NCBI RefSeq assembly: GCF_026340565.1
Contig: NZ_JAPEPB010000001.1
Coordinates: 2,573,501-2,637,500 of the forward strand
Source: Kitasatospora sp. NBC_01287
GTDB taxonomy: Bacteria > Actinomycetota > Actinomycetes > Streptomycetales > Streptomycetaceae
Reading direction: 5' to 3'
DNA length: 64,000 bases
Part shown: positions 55,525-64,000 of the stretch, piece by piece
How the letters are laid out: each line of letters opens with the position of its first letter
Position numbering within the stretch: the first letter of the stretch is position 1
The notes under the pieces: model-generated
Told to the model about the DNA's origin: nothing
What the model saw: only the letters and a program-made list of their open reading frames with translations
Database searches by the model: none
Translations under genes and position numbers: made by a program

Positions 55525-56568
55525 TCAGAAGCCGAGCTCAGCCAGCGCCTTGCGCCCGTCCACCGCCTCCCCGGTGCGGTCCAGCTCCGCCCAGGCCATC
55601 GCGCACAGCGCCCGCAGGCCGTCAAAACCGTCGTCGTCGCCCTCGCCGCCCTCGGCCTCGCCACCGACCCGCAGCTCACCGTCCGCCACCTTCGCCCAGC
55701 GGCCGCGGCAGACGAAGCCGCCCTCAGGGCCCGCCGTCACGGCCGGGTGCGGCCGCAGGAGCCCGCGCAGGTCGGCCGCCAGGTAGGTGGGGCGGTGCTC
55801 GACCGGCGCGCCGAGCAGCTGCGCGGGGGTGGCCACACCGGTGAAGACCAGCAGGCTGTCCACGCCGCCGTTGTGGGCGCCCTCGATGTCGGTGTCCAGC
55901 CGGTCGCCGACCACCAGCGGCCGCTTCGCCCCGGTCCGCAGCACCGTCTCACGGTGCATCGGCGGCAGCGGCTTGCCCGCCACCTCGGGCTCGGCGCCGG
56001 TCGCGGCCCGGACGGCGGCCACCAGCGTCCCGTTGCCCGGTGCCACCCCGCGTGCCGTCGGGATCGACAGGTCGGTGTTGGAGGCCACCCAGGGCAGCCC
56101 GCTCGCCACCGCGTAGGACGCCTCGGCCAGCCGCTCCCAGCCGACCGAGGGGTCGAAGCCCTGCACCACGGCCGCCGGGCCGTCGGACAGCGAGTCGACC
56201 GCCACCAGTCCCCGCTCGGCCAGTGCCTCGACCAGCCCCGCCCCGCCGATCACCAGCACCTTCGACCCGGCCGGCACCTTCTCGGCGACCAGCCGGGCGG
56301 CCGCCTGGGCGGAGTTGATCACATCGGACGGCTCGGCCGGAACGCCCAGCTCGGTGAGGTGCTCGGCGACCACCCGGGGCGGCCGGGAGGCGTTGTTGGT
56401 GACGTACGCGAGCCGCATCCCGGCCTCGCGGGCCGCCGCCAGCGAGTCCACCGCGTGCGCGATGGCGCCCTGGCCGGCGTAGACCACCCCGTCCAGATCG
56501 AGCAGTGCGGTGTCGTACGCCGCCGTCAGCGGCTGGTCGCTGCGGCCCGGGAGCTGCGTGTCCGTCAT
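55525..56568 (-). CDS. HAD-IIA family hydrolase (NagD-like)
   Basis: The 347-residue protein has HAD motif I LLDLDGVVYAG, YVTNNASRPP (motif II), and VAGKPLPPMH plus VVGDRLDTDIEGAHNGGVDSLLVFTGV (motifs III and IV), typical of NagD/phosphoglycolate phosphatase-type HAD-IIA enzymes. A 60-residue C-terminal extension is less conserved. ATG at 56568 overlaps the TPR gene stop (ATGA), so they are translationally coupled. Confidence 0.93.
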   Translation of the reverse strand: MTDTQLPGRSDQPLTAAYDTALLDLDGVVYAGQGAIAHAVDSLAAAREAGMRLAYVTNNASRPPRVVAEHLTELGVPAEPSDVINSAQAAARLVAEKVPAGSKVLVIGGAGLVEALAERGLVAVDSLSDGPAAVVQGFDPSVGWERLAEASYAVASGLPWVASNTDLSIPTARGVAPGNGTLVAAVRAATGAEPEVAGKPLPPMHRETVLRTGAKRPLVVGDRLDTDIEGAHNGGVDSLLVFTGVATPAQLLGAPVEHRPTYLAADLRGLLRPHPAVTAGPEGGFVCRGRWAKVADGELRVGGEAEGGEGDDDGFDGLRALCAMAWAELDRTGEAVDGRKALAELGF

Positions 56569-57161
56569 GCCTGATCGTCCCCATCGTTCGACTCGTCGGT
56601 GCGCTGGTGCGGTGCCTGGTAACCGGGTGCGCCCGGCAGCGGCGGGCCCCACTTGCCCGCCCGGGCCGCCAGGGTGGCCCGGGTCTGGCGCAGCGCCGCC
56701 CGGTAGTGCTCGGCCTGCGGCTGCATGGCCACCGCGAGCGCCAGGTGCTCCGCCGAGGTCTCGAAGTCGCCGAGCCTGGCAGCGGCGACCCCCCAGCCGA
56801 ACTGAGCGTAGTCGTCCGAGGGATCGGCCTGGGCCACGGCCTGGAAGTTCTCCGCGGCGGCCGCGTAGGAGCCCGCGTCGAACTGGGCCCTGGCCAGCAT
56901 CTCCCGGATGCTCTTGGAGCCGGGCTCGACCGCCGCCGCCCTGGCCAGCAACTGCTCGGCGGCTGCCGGGTGACCCTCGGCCAGCAGCCGCTCACCGCGC
57001 CGGAACCAGTCGTACACCTCGCCCAGCGGCGCCCCGTCACCGCCGCCCGGCAGCGACTGCCCGCCCGCGCCACCGGCGTCCTGGCCCCGGCCCTGTCCCT
57101 GACCTTGTCCCTGGCCCTGCCCCTGCCCCTGCCCCTGCCCCTGCCCCTGCCCACTGCTCAT
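56565..57161 (-). CDS. TPR protein with Gly-Gln repeat head
   Basis: The 198-residue product starts with about eleven GQ dipeptides (encoded by a 6-base tandem repeat at about 57104-57155), then has TPR-like helices (WFRRGERLLAEGHPAAAEQLLARAAAVEPG, AQFGWGVAAARLGDFETSAEHLALAVAMQP, read in parts). It is coupled to the HAD phosphatase, so it may bind or regulate it. The function is not known. Confidence 0.85.
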   Translation of the reverse strand: MSSGQGQGQGQGQGQGQGQGQGQGRGQDAGGAGGQSLPGGGDGAPLGEVYDWFRRGERLLAEGHPAAAEQLLARAAAVEPGSKSIREMLARAQFDAGSYAAAAENFQAVAQADPSDDYAQFGWGVAAARLGDFETSAEHLALAVAMQPQAEHYRAALRQTRATLAARAGKWGPPLPGAPGYQAPHQRTDESNDGDDQA

Positions 57162-57498
57162 GCCCGGCCTCGTCTCACTCGTCCTCGGTCCACCGCGGGC
57201 CGCGCCGCCCACGCGTTCTCGGAACAACGTCGTTCCCGGATACCTTTCCCAGGTTTGATCTCCACCACCGCATGGCGAAGAGATCCACACGCGGACCAGG
57301 ACAGGCCTTTCCGGTCCTGGCAACCCGCGGGCCACCCAGCAGCCGGACCATGGAAACTAAGCTGTCAGCTTCCGAGGCACCGAACACGGCGTGCACCACC
57401 CCCGCACGACCGCCGTCCACCGCCCCACGTCCCGGTCCGACGATCCGACGACCCATTCCTCTCCGGCCCACAGGCCGGAGCCCGACGGGAGAGATCTG
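57162..57498. promoter_or_regulatory. Divergent region between TPR-HAD operon and DUF1015 gene
   Basis: This 337-base gap must hold promoters for both directions. It contains an inverted repeat GGAAC-AACGTC-GTTCC (57221-57236). Spacing does not fit a LexA box. No gene is evident. Confidence 0.4.
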
Positions 57499-58878
57499 AT
57501 GAGTGCACCCAGTGCGGGAAGCGGCGCGACACCGCCACCGAGCGGCCCTGGTGACCCCGGGCACGTCGCAACGGCCGGGCTGTCCCTGTGGCCCTTCCGC
57601 GGCCTGCGGTACGTCCCCGAACGGGTCGGCACGCTCGCCGCCGTCACCTCCCCGCCCTATGACGTGGTGGACCCGCACCGGCGGCTGAGCCTGGAGACGG
57701 CCGACCCGCACAACGTGGTCCGGCTGATCCTGCCGCGCCCCGAGCCCGACGACACCGGTGAGCGCGCCGACCGCGACACCCGCTACCGGCACGCCGCCCG
57801 GCTGCTGGAGAGCTGGCTGCGCGAGGGCGTGCTGGCCCCCGACCCGCGGCCCGCGCTGTACGTCTACGAGCAGCGGACCGCCGCCGACAGCCCCACCGGA
57901 GAGCTGCTGCAGCGCGGCCTGATCGGCGCCCTTGCGGTCAGCGGCCGCGAGGGCGCGGTGGTGCTGCCGCACGAGGACGTGATGCCGCGCCCGGTCGCCG
58001 ACCGCGTCGGCCTGATGCGCACCACGCGGGCCAACCTGGAACCACTGCTGCTCACCTACCGCGGCAAGGGGCCGGCCGCCGCGGTGATCGAGCGGACCGT
58101 GCTCGGCGAACCCCTGCTCACCACCACCACCTCGGACGGCACCCGGCACCGGCTGTGGGCCGTCACCGACCCGGTCGAGCTGGCCGAGGTCTCCCGCGAC
58201 CTGGCCACCTGCCGGGCGCTGATCGCCGACGGGCACCACCGCTGGGAGATGTACCTGAGGCTCCAGCGCGAGCACCGCCACCTGCCGTTCAGCCCGTGGG
58301 ACCGCGGCATGGTGCTGCTGGTGGACACCGCCCGCTACCCGCTGCGGGTGCGCGCCATCCACCGGGTGCTCTACCGGCTGCCGCTGCGACGCGCGCTGGA
58401 GGCGCTCACGGTGTGCGAGGACGGCTGGCGGGTCAGCGAACTCAGCGGAGACCTGAACGCCGCGCTGGCCGCACTCGACGAGGCCAAGCGGGCGGGCGGC
58501 AACGCCTTCGTGCTGACCGGCGGCGACGGCGTACGCCGACTGCTGACCGGGCCCGGCGAGGCGCTGCTGGACACCACCGTGGCCAAGGACAGGCCCGAGG
58601 AGTGGCGGCACCTGGACGCCACCGTGCTGCACGCCACCCTGCTGGAGCACGTCTGGCAGGTACCGGACGGCCCCGACGACATCGGCTACCTGCACGCCGC
58701 CGCGGCCGCCGAGCGGGAGGCCGCCCGCACCGGCGGCACCGCCGTGCTGCTGCACCCGGTCGACGAGGGCGTGGTCCGCCGGCTGGCCGAGCAGGGTGTG
58801 ACCATGCCGCGCAAGTCCACCTCCTTCGGCCCCAAGCCCGCCAGTGGGCTGGTGCTGCGGAGCCTGGAGCTGGGCTGA
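57499..58878 (+). CDS. DUF1015 family protein
   Basis: The 459-residue protein matches DUF1015: LWPFRGLRYVPERVGTLAAVTSPPYDVVD at the start, DPHNVVRLILP, LPHEDVMPRP, and the LIADGHHRWEMYLRLQ box. A recent suggestion for the family is an enzyme role, but function is not settled. ATG at 57499 has GGGAGAG; an open frame continues to 57391. A long perfect hairpin follows. Confidence 0.93.
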   Translation: MSAPSAGSGATPPPSGPGDPGHVATAGLSLWPFRGLRYVPERVGTLAAVTSPPYDVVDPHRRLSLETADPHNVVRLILPRPEPDDTGERADRDTRYRHAARLLESWLREGVLAPDPRPALYVYEQRTAADSPTGELLQRGLIGALAVSGREGAVVLPHEDVMPRPVADRVGLMRTTRANLEPLLLTYRGKGPAAAVIERTVLGEPLLTTTTSDGTRHRLWAVTDPVELAEVSRDLATCRALIADGHHRWEMYLRLQREHRHLPFSPWDRGMVLLVDTARYPLRVRAIHRVLYRLPLRRALEALTVCEDGWRVSELSGDLNAALAALDEAKRAGGNAFVLTGGDGVRRLLTGPGEALLDTTVAKDRPEEWRHLDATVLHATLLEHVWQVPDGPDDIGYLHAAAAAEREAARTGGTAVLLHPVDEGVVRRLAEQGVTMPRKSTSFGPKPASGLVLRSLELG

Positions 58879-58892
58879 GCACGGCCGAAACG

Positions 58893-58936
58893 AAGGGAGG
58901 AGGCTCCCGCCCGGTCGGGCGGGAGCCTCCTCCCTT
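58893..58936 (+). terminator. Strong bidirectional terminator
   Basis: Perfect 20-base arms (starting AAGGGAGGAGGCTCCC) flank a 4-base GGTC loop and are followed by a T run on the plus strand. It ends the DUF1015 transcript and, in the other direction, lies 54 bases past the stop of the repeat protein. Confidence 0.93.
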
Positions 58937-58989
58937 TTTCGTCAACTCGTTCTCGTCAGCTCGCAGCGCCTCGGCGCCGGCTCGCCGGA

Positions 58990-61539
58990 TCAGTCGCGGT
59001 CGCGGATCCGGGCGATGTCGGCCTCGTCGGCCTCTTCCATCTCGAGGTCGTCCTCGTCGTAGTACTCCTCGACGTCCTCGTCCTCCTCGAAGATGACCTC
59101 GTTCTCGCCCTCGTCGCGGGTAGAGCGGCCACTGCGCGGGGCCGGACGCTCGTCACGGTCGTCACGGTCGTCACGCTCATCGCGGTCCGCGCGGTCGTCG
59201 GCCTCGCGGTCGGCCTCGTCGCGGTCATCCTCGTCGCGGTCGTCGCGGTCGTCGCGCTCGTCGCGGTCGTCGCGGTCGTCCTCGTCGCCTTCCTCGGCGT
59301 CGGGGTCGAGGGCATCGACGAACTCCAGCCCGTCGATCTCGGCGAGCCGCTCGGAGGCGTTGGTGCTGCCGTCCGGGTCGGCGTCGGCGGCCTTGGCGAA
59401 CCAGTCGCGCGCCTCCTCGCCCCGGTCGGCCGCGATCAGCGCCTCGGCGTACGCGTAGCGCAGCCGGGCGGTCCACGGGTGGATCGCGCTGGAGGCCAAC
59501 TCCGGGCTCTGCAGCGTGACCACCGCGGCGTCGAACTGACCCAGGTCGGCCCGGGCACCGGCGGCGACCAGGCGCATCTCGACCTGACCCGCCTTGTCCA
59601 GCTGCTTCACCTCGGCCTCACCGGCCATCGCCAGCGCCCGCTCCGGACGGCCCAGACCGCGCTCGCAGTCGGCCATCACCGGCCACAGGTCCACCCGGCC
59701 GGTCATCCGGCGCGCGGCACGGAACTCGGTCAGCGCCTCCGAGTAACGCTGCGTCATGTAGGAGGCGAAGCCGGCCGCCTCCCGCACCGAGGCGACCCGG
59801 GAGGCCAGCCGCAGCGCGACCCGCGAGTACTTGTAGGCCTCCTCCGGCTCGGTGTCGAGCAGCTGGGCGACCATCACCAAGTTGCGCGCCACGTCGTCGG
59901 CCAGCGTCTTGGGCAGGCTCTTCAGCTCCTGGCGCACATCCGCGTCGATCTCGTTCCCGGTGACGTCCTCGGGGATCGCCAGCCGCTGCACCGGCTCGAA
60001 GTTGCCCCGGCGGTCGTCATAGCCGCCCCGGTCACTGTCGCGGTCGTCGCGACGCCCCTCGAAGCGCCCACCGCGGCTCTCGTAGGAACGGCCCCCGCGG
60101 TCGCCACCGGACGGGCGGTCGCCGTACGAGGGACGCCCACCACGGTCGCCGCCACGGTCACGGTCACCGTAGGACGGACGGTCACCGCCACGGAACCCAC
60201 CACGGTCGCCACCCGAGGGACGGTCATCACGGCGGAAACCGGACGGGCGGTCATCGCGGCGGAAGCCGCCACGGTCGCCACCGGAGGGACGGTCGCCATA
60301 CGAGGGACGGCCACCACGGTCACCACCGGAGGGACGGTCACCGTAGGACGGACGGTCATCGCGACGGAAACCGCCACGGTCACCACCGGAGGGACGGTCA
60401 CCGTACGAGGGACGGCCACCACGGTCACCACCGGAAGGACGGTCACCGTAGGACGGGCGGTCATCGCGACGGAAACCGCCACGGTCACCACCGGAGGGAC
60501 GGTCACCGTAGGACGGACGGTCATCGCGACGGAAGCCACCACGGTCACCACCGGAGGGACGGTCGCCATAGGACGGACGGCCACCACGGTCACCACCGGA
60601 AGGACGGTCACCGTACGAGGGACGCCCACCACGGTCACCACCGGAAGGACGGTCACCGTACGACGGACGATCGTCACGACGGAAGCCACCACGGTCACCA
60701 CCGGAGGGACGGTCGCCATAGGACGGACGGCCACCACGGTCACCACCGGAAGGACGGTCACCGTAGGACGGACGATCGTCGCGACGGAAGCCGCCACGGT
60801 CACCACCGGAAGGACGGTCACCGTACGAGGGACGGCCGCCACGGTCACCACCGGAGGGACGGTCACCGTACGAGGGACGGCCACCACGGTCACCGCCCGA
60901 GGGACGATCGCCGTACGAGGGACGGCCACCACGGTCACCGCCCGAGGGACGGTCACCGTACGAGGGACGCCCACCACGGTCACCACCCGAGGGACGGTCA
61001 CCGTAGGACGGACGGCCACCACGGTCGCCACCGGAAGGACGATCGCCGTACGAGGGACGCCCACCACGGTCACCACCGGAAGGACGGTCACCGTACGAGG
61101 GACGGCCACCACGGTCACCACCGGAAGGACGATCGCCGTACGACGGACGCCCACCACGGTCACGGTCACCGTACGACGGACGGTCGCCGCCGGAAGGACG
61201 ATCGCCGTACGACGGACGCCCACCACGGTCACGGTCACCGTACGACGGACGGTCGCCACCGGAAGGACGGTCACCGTAGGACGGGCGCCCACCACGGTCA
61301 CCACCGGAGGGACGATCACCGTACGACGGACGGTCACCACCGCGGTAGCCACCGCGGTCGTTGCCACGGTCACGGTCGCCGTACGAGGGGCGGCCGCCAC
61401 GGTCGCCACCGGAGGGACGGTCACCGCGGTCGTCGCGGCGCGGGCCGCGGTCGTTCGACCAGCCGCCACGGGAACGGGACTCTTGGCCTCGGCCATCGTC
61501 CGATCGACGATCGGGGCGGTCCTGGGGCGGGTTCGACAT
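58990..61539 (-). CDS. TPR protein with long Arg/Gly/Ser/Tyr/Asp repeat domain
   Basis: The 849-residue product has three parts. Residues about 40-510 are about 22 copies of a 15-residue unit [15 protein letters not shown] with FRRDD inserts and other variants, certainly disordered and RGG-like. Residues about 530-740 form TPR helices ([38 protein letters not shown], read in parts). The C-terminus is an acidic tail rich in Asp/Glu/Arg ([13 protein letters not shown]). A charged, repeat-rich protein next to an rRNA operon suggests RNA or ribosome association, but this is inference. Function unknown. Confidence 0.88.
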   Translation of the reverse strand: MSNPPQDRPDRRSDDGRGQESRSRGGWSNDRGPRRDDRGDRPSGGDRGGRPSYGDRDRGNDRGGYRGGDRPSYGDRPSGGDRGGRPSYGDRPSGGDRPSYGDRDRGGRPSYGDRPSGGDRPSYGDRDRGGRPSYGDRPSGGDRGGRPSYGDRPSGGDRGGRPSYGDRPSGGDRGGRPSYGDRPSGGDRGGRPSYGDRPSGGDRGGRPSYGDRPSGGDRGGRPSYGDRPSGGDRGGRPSYGDRPSGGDRGGFRRDDRPSYGDRPSGGDRGGRPSYGDRPSGGDRGGFRRDDRPSYGDRPSGGDRGGRPSYGDRPSGGDRGGRPSYGDRPSGGDRGGFRRDDRPSYGDRPSGGDRGGFRRDDRPSYGDRPSGGDRGGRPSYGDRPSGGDRGGFRRDDRPSYGDRPSGGDRGGRPSYGDRPSGGDRGGFRRDDRPSGFRRDDRPSGGDRGGFRGGDRPSYGDRDRGGDRGGRPSYGDRPSGGDRGGRSYESRGGRFEGRRDDRDSDRGGYDDRRGNFEPVQRLAIPEDVTGNEIDADVRQELKSLPKTLADDVARNLVMVAQLLDTEPEEAYKYSRVALRLASRVASVREAAGFASYMTQRYSEALTEFRAARRMTGRVDLWPVMADCERGLGRPERALAMAGEAEVKQLDKAGQVEMRLVAAGARADLGQFDAAVVTLQSPELASSAIHPWTARLRYAYAEALIAADRGEEARDWFAKAADADPDGSTNASERLAEIDGLEFVDALDPDAEEGDEDDRDDRDERDDRDDRDEDDRDEADREADDRADRDERDDRDDRDERPAPRSGRSTRDEGENEVIFEEDEDVEEYYDEDDLEMEEADEADIARIRDRD
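60100..61490. repeat. 45-base coding tandem repeat array
   Basis: About 22 copies of a 45-base unit encode [15 protein letters not shown], with 15-base FRRDD inserts between some copies. Synonymous third-base changes separate many copies, so the array is old or under protein-level selection rather than freshly copied. This is a coding repeat, not CRISPR. Confidence 0.95.
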
Positions 61540-61733
61540 CGCGGTGACTCCTCTGCATCATCAGCTGCGCCATCGGCCGGGCATCGCGTACGCCCGGCGC
61601 GGCAGGGTGCCGGCCACCGGGCCAGACACCTTCTTCATTGTCGAGCATCAGCACCCGGCCCGCGCTTGGGGAAGCGGCGGAGGCGGTGGGCGGAGCTCGG
61701 TGGTTCGCGGAAAGCGGTTCGCGGAAAACAAAA

Positions 61734-61772
61734 AAGGCCGTGGCCCCAGCTCATCGCTGGGGCCACGGCCTT
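61734..61772 (-). terminator. rRNA operon terminator
   Basis: Perfect 17-base arms (AAGGCCGTGGCCCCAGC and complement) flank a 5-base loop with a TTTTTT run on the minus strand, 8 bases after 5S. Confidence 0.93.
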
Positions 61773-61780
61773 GAATAATT

Positions 61781-61899
61781 GTTCGGCGGTGTCCTACTCT
61801 CCCACAGGGTCCCCCCTGCAGTACCATCGGCGCTATGAGGCTTAGCTTCCGGGTTCGGAATGTAACCGGGCGTTTCCCTCACGCTATGACCACCGAAAC
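61781..61899 (-). rRNA. 5S ribosomal RNA
   Basis: The 119-base sequence starts GTTTCGGTGGTCATAGCG on the minus strand and carries the standard 5S core (GCCCGGTTACATTCCGAACC, and GGGGGGACCCTGTGGGAGAG near the end), as in streptomycetes. It is the last gene of an rRNA operon. Confidence 0.97.
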
Positions 61900-62011
61900 C
61901 CTATCGGGTATTCAGCGAACACACTTTTCAGTTGATAAGTGTTTCTACTTACTTTGTTCGCCGGCGATAGCTGTTCGCTACCCGGGAACCACACAGTGAA
62001 CGCGAGCGTCT

Positions 62012-64000
<1,989 letters not shown>

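Noticed and set aside
60100..61490. Array resembling a CRISPR
   Set aside because: The 45-base units are contiguous, in-frame and lack distinct spacers; they encode a protein repeat.
59479..61845. Long plus-strand frame across the repeat protein and near the 5S gene
   Set aside because: It is antisense of the repeat array; its [13 protein letters not shown] repeats mirror the repeat of the true gene.

Overview
The window is very GC-rich DNA from a filamentous actinomycete of the Streptomycetaceae (Streptomyces, Kitasatospora or a close relative). Evidence for this: GTG and TTG starts are common; the WhiJ-like/DUF397 regulator pair is present; there are two Rpf-type transglycosylase-like proteins; the chromosomal order ald-parA-scpA-scpB-rluB-tyrA-cmk-der is kept; and the 5S and 23S rRNA sequences look streptomycete. 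No tool was run. All calls come from reading the sequence and from knowledge of the protein families.

Region 1 (1 to about 13,560) looks like an integrated genomic island. It ends exactly at the 3' end of an intact tRNA-Pro(GGG) gene at 13,561-13,634. It carries a tyrosine integrase, a small helix-turn-helix excisionase-like gene, XRE regulators, a duplicated-HTH protein, an abaA/WhiJ-like regulator set with a decayed DUF397 copy, and an orphan 427-residue gene between the integrase and the tRNA. Its main cargo is a compact minus-strand operon: glycosyltransferase, left-handed beta-helix protein, class II aldolase-like protein, MurA-like enolpyruvyl transferase and radical SAM enzyme. This operon is the best candidate here for an undescribed pathway. 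The left end of the island lies outside the window.

Region 2 (13.6-23.3 kb) is chromosomal: an MFS exporter, a DUF1684 protein, acyl-CoA thioesterase II, an AlkB-type dioxygenase overlapping a ribokinase-family gene, two secreted Rpf-like proteins (one with LysM and a long upstream region holding a Crp-like site), and two streptomycete-specific unknowns.

Region 3 (23.4-39.2 kb) is the conserved block der-cmk-tyrA ... rluB-scpB-scpA-(unknown)-parA ... ald, all on the minus strand. A plus-strand insert of two tandem DUF4139/MuiA-like genes plus a DUF952 gene and a minus-strand LuxR-type regulator split tyrA from rluB.

Region 4 (39.4-58.9 kb) holds an NB-ARC/TPR protein with an altered P-loop, a NUDIX hydrolase, pyrG, a GH15 enzyme, a glycosyltransferase, and the recN...nadK-tlyA block. 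That block is interrupted by a divergent yczE/MocR pair with a clear inverted repeat. An H1-tailed phasin-like protein, an SCP2-like protein, a HAD-IIA phosphatase coupled to a TPR protein, and a DUF1015 protein follow.

Region 5 (58.9-64 kb) contains a TPR protein with about 22 copies of a 15-residue Arg/Gly/Ser/Tyr/Asp repeat. Next to it is the 3' part of an rRNA operon on the minus strand: partial 23S, then 5S, then a strong terminator.
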